Part shown: in pieces, positions 1 to 10,900 of the stretch
Numbering within the stretch: the first letter of the stretch is position 1
Layout of the letters: each line of letters begins with the position of its first letter
Assembly (NCBI RefSeq): GCF_010671595.1
Contig: NZ_JAABOP010000001.1
Span: 1,674,001-1,738,000 of the forward strand
Reading direction: 5' to 3'
Source: Muriicola jejuensis
GTDB lineage: Bacteria > Bacteroidota > Bacteroidia > Flavobacteriales > Flavobacteriaceae
Length of the DNA stretch: 64,000 nt
Notes under the pieces: model-generated
What the model was told of the DNA's origin: nothing
The model's input: only the letters and a program-made list of their open reading frames with translations
The model's database searches: none
Made by a program: the position numbers and the translations under genes

Positions 1-1423
1 CGTTGCTGTAGGACGGGCGTTTTTCGAACCAGGAATTGGTAACGTCTTCAAAGGAGAGGTCGCCCTCGTTTTTAAGGAAGTAATTGGCAGCTTTTATCTG
101 GGGGATCTCTTCAATAAAACTCATATCCTCGGCAGACATCCCTTGTTCCAATCTTTTTTGAATGGACTCATTGGCTATAAAACTGATAAAATCCATGTCA
201 TTAGTAGCTCTTTTGATCCCGTTGGTGATATAGAGGTCCTTGTAGGAATCATTGTCGAAGTCGGCCAGCAAAACACTCCATGACCATTCGGTAGCAGCGA
301 TTCCGGAGAGTTGTCCGATCTCACTAAACGTTTCGTTCCCGAGGTTTACGTGCAGGGTGTTTTGCATGTACTGGGGGGAGTACCCGTTCTTCAGATAGTA
401 CTGGTAGGTCGGGTAAGGAAACTCCAGGCCTGAGGTCTTGTAGGTCTCCAGATCTTCCGGAAGCATGTCGAGAGAGACGATGTCGGTGAGCCCGTCATTG
501 TTGATATCGGCGATATCGTTTCCCATGGAATAGTGACTGGTGTGTCCCAAAGACCGGTCGTCTGAGGTGATGAGTTCCTTGAAAGTCCCGTCCCCCTGAT
601 TGATGTATACATAGTCGTTCTCAAAAAAATCGTTTCCTATGTACAGGTCCGGATATCCGTCCCTGTTTAGATCGCTCACTGTGATCCCCAGGCCGTACCC
701 GATTCTCCCCTGGAAGATCCCGGCCTCTTCCGAAATGTTTGTATACTTCCCATCGTCATTGCGGAAGAGTTTGTCCCCGGAAGCAGGGTCGGGTTGCTGG
801 CGTTGTGACCCTTTGCCATAAGTGAGGTTTGGATGGACGGAATGGTTTAGAAGAAACAGATCGAGATCTCCGTCCAGATCAAAGTCAAAAAATGAGGCCT
901 GGGTGGAGAAACCCCTGAAATCCAGGTCATAGGATGCCGCGTCCTCTTGAAAGACAGGTATCCCCTCTTCATTTATACCCTGGTTGACGAAAAGGAGGTT
1001 CTTTCCCCGGATAGAGCGGTAATTTCCCACCTTGCAGACATAGATGTCCAGCCTGCCGTCGTGATTGATGTCTAGGTGGGTCACCCCGGTAGTCCAGTTT
1101 CCTGTATTCGCGATCCCCGCCTCGGCTGTAATATTCTTAAACCTGAGGTTTCCGAGGTTGAGGTAGAGTTGGTCTTCCGCCTGGTTGGCGGTAAAGTAGA
1201 GGTCAACGAGTCCGTCGTTGTTGAAATCTGCGGCAGCAACGCCTGCCCCGTTATAGAAATAGAGGTAATTCAGGATATTGAGTTCCGGGGATTCGGAAAG
1301 TGTATTCCGGAAGTCGACCCCGGTCCTGGATGCCTCCAGGGAAACGAATTGCCTGGGAGGGGTTTTGTCGCATCCGTAAGCCAGCAGACTCAGTCCAAAA
1401 ATGTACCCGTAGATCTTTCTCAT
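1..1423 (-). CDS. FG-GAP/VCBS repeat lipoprotein, C-terminus beyond window
   Basis: About 474 codons read leftward from an ATG at 1423 and run off the window edge. The N-terminus MRKIYGYIFGLSLLAYGC is a lipoprotein signal with Cys at residue 18, so the protein is probably anchored outside the inner membrane. At least six calcium-loop motifs of the DxNxDGxxD type are visible (for example DFNNDGLVDLYF, DINHDGRLDIYV, DFDLDGDLDLFL, DLNRDGYPDLYI), which define the FG-GAP/VCBS beta-propeller of the CRTAC1-like family. Such proteins are common beside SusC/D loci in Bacteroidota, often as long proteins with a C-terminal ASPIC/UnbV domain that would lie outside the window. Substrate is unknown. The family call is firm; any role in sugar use is only inferred from the neighbouring xylose genes. 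Confidence 0.85.
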   Translation of the reverse strand, partial: MRKIYGYIFGLSLLAYGCDKTPPRQFVSLEASRTGVDFRNTLSESPELNILNYLYFYNGAGVAAADFNNDGLVDLYFTANQAEDQLYLNLGNLRFKNITAEAGIANTGNWTTGVTHLDINHDGRLDIYVCKVGNYRSIRGKNLLFVNQGINEEGIPVFQEDAASYDLDFRGFSTQASFFDFDLDGDLDLFLLNHSVHPNLTYGKGSQRQQPDPASGDKLFRNDDGKYTNISEEAGIFQGRIGYGLGITVSDLNRDGYPDLYIGNDFFENDYVYINQGDGTFKELITSDDRSLGHTSHYSMGNDIADINNDGLTDIVSLDMLPEDLETYKTSGLEFPYPTYQYYLKNGYSPQYMQNTLHVNLGNETFSEIGQLSGIAATEWSWSVLLADFDNDSYKDLYITNGIKRATNDMDFISFIANESIQKRLEQGMSAEDMSFIEEIPQIKAANYFLKNEGDLSFEDVTNSWFEKRPSYSN

Positions 1424-1606
1424 TATTCACCTGAAAACGGGCCTCAAGATACTCATTCCCTGAGGAAGATGGAAGGCAGGCCCGTCTACATTTGGCCTGG
1501 GGAAGCGTTAAAAAGGTTATGGAAAAATTAATAATATTTAATTGCTGGATAATTTTATAAATAATCCGATATATTTAAAGGATCAAACGAACAAACTAAC
1601 CAGGTT

Positions 1607-3259
1607 ATGATAGGTATACTATCCTTCGTCGGCTTCACCTCTTTGGTGGCCATCATTTCTTATTTTGCAACACGGACTACAGATGAAACCTCCTCGGATG
1701 GATACTTCCTCGGGGGAAGAAGCCTTACGGCAGGGGTCATAGCGGGTTCTCTTTTGTTGACCAACCTTTCCACGGAGCAGATCGTCGGCCTGAATGGGAG
1801 TGCCTATAAGGACGGACTTTCGGTTATGGCCTGGGAAACTTTGGCGGCTATTGCCATAGTTGTTACCGCCATCTTCTTGTTACCGCGTTACCTGAAAGGA
1901 GGTCTTACCACGGTGCCCCAGTTCCTGGCCAAAAGGTTTGATGTTTCTACGAAGACCATCACCTCCGCTCTGTTTCTTACGGGATATGTAGTGGTACTGT
2001 TGCCGGTTATCCTTTATTCCGGATCCGTGGCCATCAGTGGGATGTTCAATGTGCCGGAATTGCTGAATGTTTCCGATAAGACGGCCCTTGTGATCTGTAT
2101 CTGGGGAATAGGGATCGTGGGGTCTATCTATGCTGTTTTCGGCGGACTCAAGGCTGTGGCGGTCTCTGATAGTATCAACGCCATAGGCCTAATTCTGGGA
2201 GGTATTCTCATTCCTGTATTTGGTTTGATGGCTATAGGCGACGGCAGTGTATTTCAGGGTTTGGAGACCCTTATGGCGACCAATCCGGAGAGATTCGACT
2301 CCACAGGGGAACCGGGGCAGGAAGTACCCTTTTCCACCATTTTTACCGGGATGATGCTGGTTCAGTTGTTTTACTGGGGTACGAATCAACAGATCATACA
2401 GCGTGCGCTCGCGGCCAAGAACCTGGCAGAAGGGCAAAAAGGGATGTTGCTCGCTTCTTTCCTGAAGATCCTGGGGCCTATCATACTCGTGTTACCGGGG
2501 ATGATCGCCTATCATTATTTCGAAGGTGGACTTGCCTCAAGTGACCTGGCCTATCCGGAGCTGGTAAGGGCTGTATTGCCCAAGCCCCTGATCGGTTTTT
2601 TTGCGGCTGTGCTCTTCGGGGCTATCCTGAGTTCATTTAATAGTGTCCTGAACAGTTCTGTAACCCTTTTTGGGATCGATATTTACAAGCAGCATATTAA
2701 TCAGGACGCGCCCGAAAAAACGGTGGTACGGTACGGGAAGATCTTTGGGATCATCCTGGCTTTGGCCGCCATGTTTATAGCCCCCATGATCGCAAATGCG
2801 GGAAGCCTCTTCAATTATCTCCAGGAGATAAACGGCATCTACAGTATTCCTATCCTTACCATCATCGTGATCGGGTATACCACGAAGCGGGTACCTGCCA
2901 TAGCGGCCAAGATTGGGATCATTTCAGGGTCCTTACTGTATATCATTTCACAGTTCTGGCTTCAACCCAGGTACGTCGATGCCGCAATGGAGGAAGCAAT
3001 GGCCCAGGGGATCACCGATCCGGCCGAGCTGGGGCTCATACAGGCTGATGCCTATCCGCATTATCTCCATGTAATGGCTATTTTGTTTTTAGCCAATATG
3101 GGGATCATGCTGCTGATCGGTAAATTCAAACCAAGACCTACGCCTTATGTCCAGGAATATACCAAGCAAGTGGAGATCACCCCTTACCGATATGTAAAAC
3201 AGGCCGGGTTGGCGATTGTGTTGATAGTGGTCGGTATTTATATCTATTTTGCAAAGTAA
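1607..3259 (+). CDS. sodium/solute symporter (SSS family, SGLT type)
   Basis: A 550-residue inner-membrane transporter with about 14 hydrophobic segments. The segment NLSTEQIVGLNGSAY near residue 53 and YWGTNQQIIQRALAAKN near residue 252 match the sugar-contact regions of the bacterial sodium/galactose symporter vSGLT, so a sugar substrate is likely. The gene is convergent with xylA-xylB, with about 50 bases between the stops, and nothing else in the neighbourhood would import xylose. Sodium-coupled xylose uptake is therefore the best guess, but it rests on position only; galactose, glucose or myo-inositol are alternatives. ATG start. The 183 bases upstream contain no clear -33/-7 pair, only TATATTTA at 1570-1577. 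Confidence 0.85.
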   Translation: MIGILSFVGFTSLVAIISYFATRTTDETSSDGYFLGGRSLTAGVIAGSLLLTNLSTEQIVGLNGSAYKDGLSVMAWETLAAIAIVVTAIFLLPRYLKGGLTTVPQFLAKRFDVSTKTITSALFLTGYVVVLLPVILYSGSVAISGMFNVPELLNVSDKTALVICIWGIGIVGSIYAVFGGLKAVAVSDSINAIGLILGGILIPVFGLMAIGDGSVFQGLETLMATNPERFDSTGEPGQEVPFSTIFTGMMLVQLFYWGTNQQIIQRALAAKNLAEGQKGMLLASFLKILGPIILVLPGMIAYHYFEGGLASSDLAYPELVRAVLPKPLIGFFAAVLFGAILSSFNSVLNSSVTLFGIDIYKQHINQDAPEKTVVRYGKIFGIILALAAMFIAPMIANAGSLFNYLQEINGIYSIPILTIIVIGYTTKRVPAIAAKIGIISGSLLYIISQFWLQPRYVDAAMEEAMAQGITDPAELGLIQADAYPHYLHVMAILFLANMGIMLLIGKFKPRPTPYVQEYTKQVEITPYRYVKQAGLAIVLIVVGIYIYFAK

Positions 3260-3311
3260 GACCGGTTGCTTGCGGTTGACCTCTAACTGAATGCGGAAGG
3301 ATTCTATTTAA

Positions 3312-4637
3312 TTACAGGTATTGGTTGATGATGTTTTCTAGCAGTTCCTGTTTACCGCTTTTCGGAGGTACTTCACCATATTCAAGTGCCAGTTCATAGA
3401 GGTCCGTAAAGGATAATCCACCGGCTTCGAAGGCTTTCCCTTTGCCCGTATCAAATGAGGCATAACGATCCTTTCGCAAGGCTTCATAAGGACTTTCTTT
3501 GAGGATCCTGTCAGCGGTGAGAAGTGCCCGGGCAAAGATATCCGCTCCTCCAATATGGGCGTAGAACAGGTCTGCAGGATCAGTAGAATTGCGCCGTATT
3601 TTGGCGTCAAAATTAATACCCCCTCCCTGGAGTCCACCTGCTTGGAGGAAAACCAACATGGCTTCGGTAACCTCGTAGAGATTGTTTGGGAATTGATCGG
3701 TATCCCATCCGTTCTGATAATCCCCTCTATTTGCATCAAGGCTTCCAAGCATATTATGAGAGGCAGCCACAGCCATTTCATGTTGCATGGTGTGATTGGC
3801 AAGCGTGGCGTGGTTAAATTCAAGGTTTATTTTAAAATCGTCCTGTAATCCGTATTCCTTTAGAAAACCAATGACGGTTGAGGCGTCAAAATCGTACTGA
3901 TGTTTCATGGGTTCCATGGGTTTGGGCTCCACAAAAAATTGCCCCTTAAAACCATTTTTTCTGCCATAATCCCGTGCCATTACCAAAAATTGACCCATAT
4001 GATCAATTTCGCGTTTCATGTCTGTATTAAGGAGCGACATATATCCTTCGCGCCCTCCCCAAAAAACATAATTCTCACCCTTAAGGGCGATGGTGATGTC
4101 CAATGCTAATTTGACCTGTGCTCCGGCTCTTGCTACAACTCTAAAGTCAGGGTTTGTACTCGCTCCATTCATGTAGCGGGGATGCGAGAACAGGTTAGCC
4201 GTTCCCCATAGTACCCCTACGCCAGACTCCCTTTGTTTTTCAGATATATACTCCCCTATCTGCCGAAGACGGGATTCGGATTCTTTCAGACTATTTCCTT
4301 CCTGAATCAGATCAAAATCGTGAAAGCAGAAATAGGCAAATCCCATTTTAGTGATAAACTCAAAGGCCGCATCGGCTTTTGCCCTGGCGGCCTCAAGCGG
4401 ATCCGCAAGCTGGTCCCAGGGATAGTTCTGAGTGGCGCCTCCGAAGGGATCTGTGCCCTGTCCGCAGAAGGAATGCCAATAGGCTACCGCGAATCTAAAG
4501 TGGTCCTTCATGGATTTGCCGGCGACCTTTTGATCTGCATCATAGTATTTATACGCCAGGGGATTATCTGAACCATTTCCTTCATAAGGGATATGGTCGA
4601 TGCCTTTAAAGTATTCTACCTTACCAATTACTGCCAT
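3312..4637 (-). CDS. xylA: xylose isomerase
   Basis: Converts D-xylose to D-xylulose in the cytoplasm. The protein is 441 residues from the ATG at 4637 ([10 protein letters not shown]), the usual length for class II enzymes. The catalytic motif FCFHDFDL with the active-site His-Asp pair, the metal-ligand segment [16 protein letters not shown] and the later [12 protein letters not shown] are all present. An in-frame ATG at 4658 would overlap the end of xylB and one at 4691 lies well inside it, so 4637 is preferred. It is the second gene of a xylB-xylA operon, 10 bases after the xylB stop. Family and function are secure. Confidence 0.95.
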   Translation of the reverse strand: MAVIGKVEYFKGIDHIPYEGNGSDNPLAYKYYDADQKVAGKSMKDHFRFAVAYWHSFCGQGTDPFGGATQNYPWDQLADPLEAARAKADAAFEFITKMGFAYFCFHDFDLIQEGNSLKESESRLRQIGEYISEKQRESGVGVLWGTANLFSHPRYMNGASTNPDFRVVARAGAQVKLALDITIALKGENYVFWGGREGYMSLLNTDMKREIDHMGQFLVMARDYGRKNGFKGQFFVEPKPMEPMKHQYDFDASTVIGFLKEYGLQDDFKINLEFNHATLANHTMQHEMAVAASHNMLGSLDANRGDYQNGWDTDQFPNNLYEVTEAMLVFLQAGGLQGGGINFDAKIRRNSTDPADLFYAHIGGADIFARALLTADRILKESPYEALRKDRYASFDTGKGKAFEAGGLSFTDLYELALEYGEVPPKSGKQELLENIINQYL

Positions 4638-4647
4638 TTTTTTATAA

Positions 4648-6123
4648 TTAGAGTTCATTAACGAGAGTTGATTTCCAGGCTGTGTATGCATCCCTGACCT
4701 GGGAGGGTTCCTGTAACGGATATACAGTCTCCCGATGATCGTTATCGGTTAACAGCCTGCTATAGTTTGTGATCCCTTTTTCGGGGATGATGCAGGCCCG
4801 GGCTGCACCAACAGCCCCCGTAGCGTTGTACAATTCTATGGGGTGGCCGATCAGGGTGCTGATGGTTGATGAAAAAACGGCCGACTGAAACAGGTTGTCA
4901 AAACCGGCCCGAAACACCTCAGGCTTAAGACCCTCGTCCATGAGCAGCTCTATACCGTAAACAAAAGCAAAAGCAATTCCTTCGAGGGCCGCCCTGCACA
5001 TATGTGCTTTGGTATGGCGGTTAAGGTTGAGGTGAATGATACGCGCTCCCAGATCTTTGTTAAAAAGCAAGCGTTCCGACCCATTGCCAAAAGGGAGGAT
5101 CAACAGACCGTCGGATCCAACAGGCACTGATTCTGCGAGTCGGTTCATCTCTTCATAACTCTCTATATCCAAGTTGTCCCTTAACCATCGGTATAGGATT
5201 CCGGCGCCGTTGAGGCAGATCAATTTACCTAGAACCGGTGTTTTTCTGGTATACGTGACGTGGGCGAATGTATTTATTCGTGAAATCTCCTCACCATTCA
5301 TATGATCAACTATAGCATAAGTGACCCCGGAAGTACCGCAGGTCATGGCCACTTCTCCTGGGTTGAGAACAGAAAGGGTGAGTGCATTGTTCGGCTGGTC
5401 TCCCGCCCTGTACAACACGGGTGTTCCTTCCGCGAGACCGACATTTTCTGATGCATTTCGCGAAACCTTTCCTTGTTGGCCAAATGTGGGCACCAATGGA
5501 GGCAGGGATTCCGTCTTTAATCCCAGGTGTTCCATCAGCCATGAAGCGACTTCACCTTTTTGATAATCCCAAAAAATTCCTTCTGATAATCCTGGGATAG
5601 TTGTATTGATGGTATTGGTCAGTTTGTAAGCAATATAGTCGCCGGGCAGAAGAACGTATCTAACCTTAGCATAGAGATCCGGTTCATTGTCTTTGACCCA
5701 TTTAAGCTTGGAAATGGTAAGATTACCCGGGGCATTGAGAAGGCTGTGGGCACACAAATCCTGTCCAAGATCCTGTAAGGCTTTGTCTCCTATGGAAACA
5801 GCTCTGCTGTCGCACCAGATGATGGCATTTCTCAATAATTTGCCCTGAGCATCTAATAATACCAGCCCATGCATCTGATAGGCTATCCCGATCCCTGTGA
5901 TACGCTGGGGATCTATTTTGTGAGCCTGAAGTAAATTTTGAGTAGCGTGTACAATATGAATCCACCAATCTTCCGGATTCTGCTCTGCCCAACCGGAATA
6001 GGGGCTAAGTATAGTCATTTCCTCCTCCGGTTCTTTGCGGAGACCCAAGACCCTTCCCGTGTGACACTCCACTATAGCTGCCTTTACTGAGGAGCTGCCT
6101 ATATCGTATCCCAGGTAATACAT
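4648..6123 (-). CDS. xylB: xylulokinase (FGGY kinase)
   Basis: Phosphorylates D-xylulose to xylulose 5-phosphate for the pentose phosphate pathway. The 491 residues begin [19 protein letters not shown], the phosphate-1 loop of the sugar-kinase/actin fold. [11 protein letters not shown], the segment with DSRA, and GTSGVTY follow in the order expected for FGGY kinases. The gene leads the xylBA operon. Its start lies beside a possible promoter (6145-6176), which would give a very short leader. Only the exact sugar is an inference, made strong by the adjacent xylA. Confidence 0.93.
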   Translation of the reverse strand: MYYLGYDIGSSSVKAAIVECHTGRVLGLRKEPEEEMTILSPYSGWAEQNPEDWWIHIVHATQNLLQAHKIDPQRITGIGIAYQMHGLVLLDAQGKLLRNAIIWCDSRAVSIGDKALQDLGQDLCAHSLLNAPGNLTISKLKWVKDNEPDLYAKVRYVLLPGDYIAYKLTNTINTTIPGLSEGIFWDYQKGEVASWLMEHLGLKTESLPPLVPTFGQQGKVSRNASENVGLAEGTPVLYRAGDQPNNALTLSVLNPGEVAMTCGTSGVTYAIVDHMNGEEISRINTFAHVTYTRKTPVLGKLICLNGAGILYRWLRDNLDIESYEEMNRLAESVPVGSDGLLILPFGNGSERLLFNKDLGARIIHLNLNRHTKAHMCRAALEGIAFAFVYGIELLMDEGLKPEVFRAGFDNLFQSAVFSSTISTLIGHPIELYNATGAVGAARACIIPEKGITNYSRLLTDNDHRETVYPLQEPSQVRDAYTAWKSTLVNEL

Positions 6124-6144
6124 AGGGGGTATAACTGTGAGACC

Positions 6145-6176
6145 TTAAGGTAGGATATTCCCAATGAAAGGGCAAA
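6145..6176 (-). promoter_or_regulatory. possible xylBA promoter
   Basis: On the minus strand TTTG (6173-6176) is followed after 20 bases by TACCTTAA (6145-6152), resembling the Bacteroidota TTTG-N19-TAnnTTTG pattern with two mismatches in the -7 box. Transcription would start about 15 bases before the xylB ATG. The box match is weak and the placement is the main support. Confidence 0.3.
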
Positions 6177-6216
6177 TGAATTGAAAGGGTTTTACGGTGT
6201 GTACGAGAGTAGCCTA

Positions 6217-6246
6217 AGAAAAAACCCCGGCATTTGCCGGGGTTTT
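6217..6246 (-). terminator. intrinsic terminator of the susCD operon
   Basis: A perfect 11-bp stem (6221-6231 with 6236-6246, AAAACCCCGGC/GCCGGGGTTTT) closes on the loop ATTT and runs into a T-tract on the minus strand. It sits 20 bases past the susD stop and before the xylB promoter region. The flanking A and T runs would let it work in both directions, but only the minus strand has a gene ending here. Confidence 0.88.
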
Positions 6247-6266
6247 AATTTATCCTGAATTATAAT

Positions 6267-7892
6267 CTAGTAACCTGGGTTCTGTACCAGATTCGGGTTG
6301 GCCAATAACTGAGCAGGCGGAATTGGGAATAGGTTTCTATTTGCATTTCCAATTTCACTGGACTCTTTAAATAACCAGTCTCTGGTGAATTGACCGAAGC
6401 GGATAAGGTCATTCCTTCTCCATACTTCCTGGTACAATTCGCGCCCTCTTTCGTCTATAAGTTCTTGCGCTCCTACAGAGCCGAGTGGGGTTGCTCCCCT
6501 AAGAACTCTGAGTTCGTTTACCATGGCTGTTGGATCTCCTCCACTTCGCAACATGGCTTCTGCCTTCATCAGGTGTGCGTCTGCATATCGGAATACGACT
6601 TCGTGTCCGGCAAATCCACCGCCATAACGAGGGTTGTATTTCATTACACGGATCCCGGTGGTCTCATCGTTGTTGATGAAACTGGAAGCTCCTGTACCAT
6701 CCACAAAATCTCTTTTGAAGGTTAATGGAGCACCGGCCCTGTCAGTCAGCGGGGTCCCGTCAAGGGCGTATTGCTGCCCAATCAGGTATCCGAATCCAAC
6801 ATTGGAACCGTCTTCAAGGCCTCCATTGTCAGTGGTTCCTGGTTCTCCGGTGTAAGGCTTACCAGCGGATGGAACACCACCTCTTCTTTCTTCCTGTCCA
6901 TCCAGCGGATTGCCATTGACATCGGCGCGGTTGCTGTTGGGATCTCCTTCATAAAGATCGTAGTACTCAGCCAGAGTGCTGAATCCGTTCCAACCACCTC
7001 CACTGATAGCAGTAGAGTTGTAGTGCAGACCGTTAAAGATCCTGTTCCCTGTAGCTAAAGCAGACAGAGACCAAATGGTTTCAGTGTTGCCACCTGTAGT
7101 GGCAGGATCACGGAAAAGATCAAAGAACCCGGCCTGCAGGGCAAAGCCGTCGTCAGCGATCTGATCAACCAGGGCGATAACCTGGTTCATGTCTCCGGTA
7201 TCGGGGCTTCCACCCAGATAGATGTGTTTGTTCAGCAACACTTTAGCCTTGAGATAGCGGGCAGCGGCCTTGCTGGCGCGGTTCAATGTGGCACCACTTC
7301 CGGCAGCCACTGTTGGCAGGTTAGCAATAGCCTGATCCAAATCAGCCAGGATAAAGTCGACAGCGGCCTGTCCTGTAAGGACTTCCGGCAGGGAAGAACT
7401 TGGCAAACTGGTGTCTCTGAAAGGCACCTGGCCGTAATTGTCCAGGATCACCCACATACTGTATGCCCTGATAAAACTGGCGTCTCCAATATTCTGGGCA
7501 GAGGGGTTACTTCTGGAATCCAGGACTCGAGAGGCTCCCAGCTGGTTACCGTTGAACTGGTTCCACACAGTACCGATAAAGGCGTGTTCCCCATTCCAGG
7601 AATGGTTGTGGAGAACCCTCCAAAGACCGTTATCCCCCCAGTCAGTTCCCCTGGTCGGTACCAGGGCAGCGTCTGTGGTTACTTCTTGTAAGGCAAAGAA
7701 ATTCGCCTGGTCACCATATTGCCCCCCTAAAGAACTGTAGAGTCCGTCAATTGCAGAAGACGGGTCTGCTAGTCCCTGGAAGCCCTCACTGATGATGGAA
7801 TCAGTAGCTTCTATCTCCAGGTTCGTACAGGCAGACAGACCTATCACGGAGGCGATGGTTAGAAAATAAATTTTGAATTGATTTCTTTTCAT
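6267..7892 (-). CDS. susD: SusD/RagB-family nutrient-binding lipoprotein
   Basis: A surface lipoprotein that binds oligosaccharide and caps the SusC channel. The 541 residues start MKRNQFKIYFLTIASVIGLSAC, with a lipobox ending in Cys near residue 22. The helical TPR-like core and the C-terminal pattern (ADAHLMKAEAML, RGRELYQEVWRRNDLIRFG, and the end FPIPPAQLLANPNLVQNPGY) are typical of the RagB/SusD family. An in-frame TTG nine bases upstream (7901) is less likely than this ATG. It follows susC by 18 bases and is followed by a strong terminator, so there is no SusE/SusF gene. Maltodextrin as ligand is inferred from the divergent maltose genes. Confidence 0.93.
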   Translation of the reverse strand: MKRNQFKIYFLTIASVIGLSACTNLEIEATDSIISEGFQGLADPSSAIDGLYSSLGGQYGDQANFFALQEVTTDAALVPTRGTDWGDNGLWRVLHNHSWNGEHAFIGTVWNQFNGNQLGASRVLDSRSNPSAQNIGDASFIRAYSMWVILDNYGQVPFRDTSLPSSSLPEVLTGQAAVDFILADLDQAIANLPTVAAGSGATLNRASKAAARYLKAKVLLNKHIYLGGSPDTGDMNQVIALVDQIADDGFALQAGFFDLFRDPATTGGNTETIWSLSALATGNRIFNGLHYNSTAISGGGWNGFSTLAEYYDLYEGDPNSNRADVNGNPLDGQEERRGGVPSAGKPYTGEPGTTDNGGLEDGSNVGFGYLIGQQYALDGTPLTDRAGAPLTFKRDFVDGTGASSFINNDETTGIRVMKYNPRYGGGFAGHEVVFRYADAHLMKAEAMLRSGGDPTAMVNELRVLRGATPLGSVGAQELIDERGRELYQEVWRRNDLIRFGQFTRDWLFKESSEIGNANRNLFPIPPAQLLANPNLVQNPGY

Positions 7893-7910
7893 GATATTCA
7901 ATTTTTTTAA

Positions 7911-10900
7911 TTAGAAGGAAGCATTTAATCCAAATGTTATTGTTCTTGGGTTCGGGAATCCTGCCCAGTCAATACCCCTTGTGGGAACCCCTGATCCAAG
8001 GTCGCCCGTTGGAACGGTGATCTCAGGATCGAGTCCGGAGTAATCCGTAATGAGGAACAAGTTCTGACCGGTTACGGAAAGCCTCAAGGTTTTGAAAAGA
8101 CCGTCACCCGATAGAGGCACATTGTACCCAAGGGTTGCGTTTTGCATCCTCACAAAATCTCCTTTCTCTAGGAACCTCGTAGAAACATCGGCAGAAGCAC
8201 CGCCGTTCTCACCACTCGTAACCACATCCTGTGTGACGTTACGCGCGTTGTTGATGGATCCTCCGGTAAAGAATCCGTTGGCTGTGTTATTGTACACAGA
8301 GAAGCCGAATTGACCTGAGAAGTAAGCCGCAGCATCCCAGTTTCCAGTCCTGAAATTCAGAGAAAGACCTGATGTGATATCGGGGAGTGCATCTTCACCT
8401 ACAAAGGTCTGGTCTGCAATGGGGTCACCCACTCCATTCCCGTCGACATCGCGGTATACTGGGAATCCATTGCTGTCAAAGCCTTCAAAGATAGCCATGT
8501 AATAAGAGAACAGTGACCTTCCTGCTTCAAATCGCTGGGCAAAAGCTCCTGAAAGACCTTGACCGTTGATCTCACCTGTATTGATAGCACTGGCAAAATC
8601 CTGTACCTCGTTATCGTTGTAAGCGATGTTGAAAGAAGCAGAGAACGTGGTATTCTGGGTCTGTACAAAATCGTAACCTATCGCAAACTCAATACCCTGG
8701 TTCAGGATGGAAGCATCTACGTTACCGAACTGGAATGGATCCACTGCTGGAGCAGCAGGGGGAGTCCTCAGCAATACATCGCTGGTTTTGTTTCGGTACA
8801 CATCGATACTACCTGAGAGGCGGTCTGAGTTGAAACCGAAATCAAAACCAACGTTCAGGTTAAGGGTTTCTTCCCACTTCAGATCTGGTACATCCGTGGC
8901 CACAATATTCAAACCACTTTGGTTGACCTGGTAGTTACCTTGAACGCCTAACCCTCCAAAACGCTGACGGGCCACGAAGTTACCGTATCCCAGGCCTTCC
9001 TGGTTACCCACCAGACCACCACTTAAACGGAGCTTCATGGTAGATACGTTGTCTCCCAGGAATCCTTCTTCATTGAGCTTCCAGGCAAAGGCACCGGAAG
9101 GGAAATATCCGTACTGGTTTTCAGGACCAAAACGGGAAGATCCGTCCGCCCTCATAGTGGCGGTGAAGAGGTATTTATTATTCAGGCTGTAGTTGACACG
9201 AGCAAAGAAAGACTGCAGCTCATCTGTATTGTTAAATTTGTCTGCGGTCATACCTTGTACCAGTCTGTCAAAGCCAAAACCAATATTTTCACCAGCAACC
9301 ACAATAGGCTGTATCCTGTTTACGATCAGTCCGGTAGTATTGGATCCGTAATAATATTGTTGGTAAGTTCCGTCAATAGTTTGGGCAGCTCCATTCACAG
9401 TAGCTCTTAGGTCTGCTCCCATTTCATTGAGGTCTGTGGTTGAGAATCCGCGACCCTGCGCATTCCTTCCGCTAACATTAAAATCCTGGAATGAGTATCC
9501 AACCAGGGCGTCGATGTTTGAATTGCCAAAATCCTTTTTGAAATTCAGAGTGGCTTCCAAAAGGTGGTTCTCTCGAGCCAACGTATTGTAAACACCAAAA
9601 CCCTGTCCGGATATGTCCGTGAAGCTCAACAGGTTTCCAGAAAGTACTGAGGTGTTTTCCCCTTCAGACTTATCGTAGCCCATATTGATTTTACCGGTCA
9701 GCTCAGGAGTGAACTTATAATCGATAGATCCGTTCACGAGGATCCTATTGGTATTCGTGCGGTTCTGCGTATTGGCCAGGTAGTTAGCTGGCTTGATCTG
9801 AGTTCCTCCGTCATTAAATGTAGAGCTGGAAGGCCAGGTTGGGTTCGCAGAATAGCTGGCTCCCAGGATATCCCCGCGGAAACCGGCCCCACCACTCAAG
9901 GGAGCAGTTTCGTCATTTACCCTGGAGATCGTGGCCTGAAGACCAAGGGTCAGTTTGTCATCGAGGAAACGATGTGTCCAGTTCAATCTTCCTGTTATCC
10001 TTTCCAGGCTGGTCTTTTCAACCACACCGAATTGCTTCTGATACCCGAAAGTACCCCTGATATTTCCTTTTCCGTAGTTGTTGGAATAGGAAACATTCTG
10101 GTTTTGGGAAGCTACCGTACGGGTGATGAAATCCTGCCAATCGGTATTGCCACCAAAATTAACGGCAGATGCGTTACCTCCATAAAGCGTAACAGCATCC
10201 AGGAACTCATTCTTGTTTAGAAGATCATAACGGTTAGCCGGGGTGGCGATGCTCAGGGAAGAAGCGAATTCCACTTTTCCACCGGAACTGCCCTTACCGC
10301 TTTTAGTTGTGATGATTACAACCCCGTTGGCACCCCTGGATCCATAAATGGCTGTTGCAGAGGCATCTTTTAAGATACTGATGCTTTCAATATCAGAAGG
10401 GTTAAGGAAGTTCAGTGGGTTTCTAACTGCACTACCACCGTTACCCGTGTCACCTCCTGGAGAGGTGCTTCCACCGGCCAGAGGCACTCCATCCACAACG
10501 AAGAGCGGATTGTTGTCACCCCTTACCGAGTTGGATCCACGAATGTTGACCTGGATACCTGCACCAGGCTCACCACTGGTCTGCTGGATGTTTACCCCCG
10601 CAGTCTTACCCTGGATCAATTGTTCTGGAGATGAAATCACACCTCCGTTAAAGTCTTCAGAAGAAACGGCTGTCACGGCTCCCGTTGCATCCTTCACGGT
10701 AGTGGTACCATAACCGATGATCACCACTTCGTCCAATGCCTGGGCATCTTCCTCAAGGACCACATTGATCGTGGAGCGTCCGTTAACGGCGATCTCCTGT
10801 GTTTTGTACCCAATGTAGCTAAAGACGAGAACAGCATTGCTGCCTACGTTGCTTAAGCTGTAATTACCATCAAAGTCTGTCTGCGTACCATTCGTAGTGC

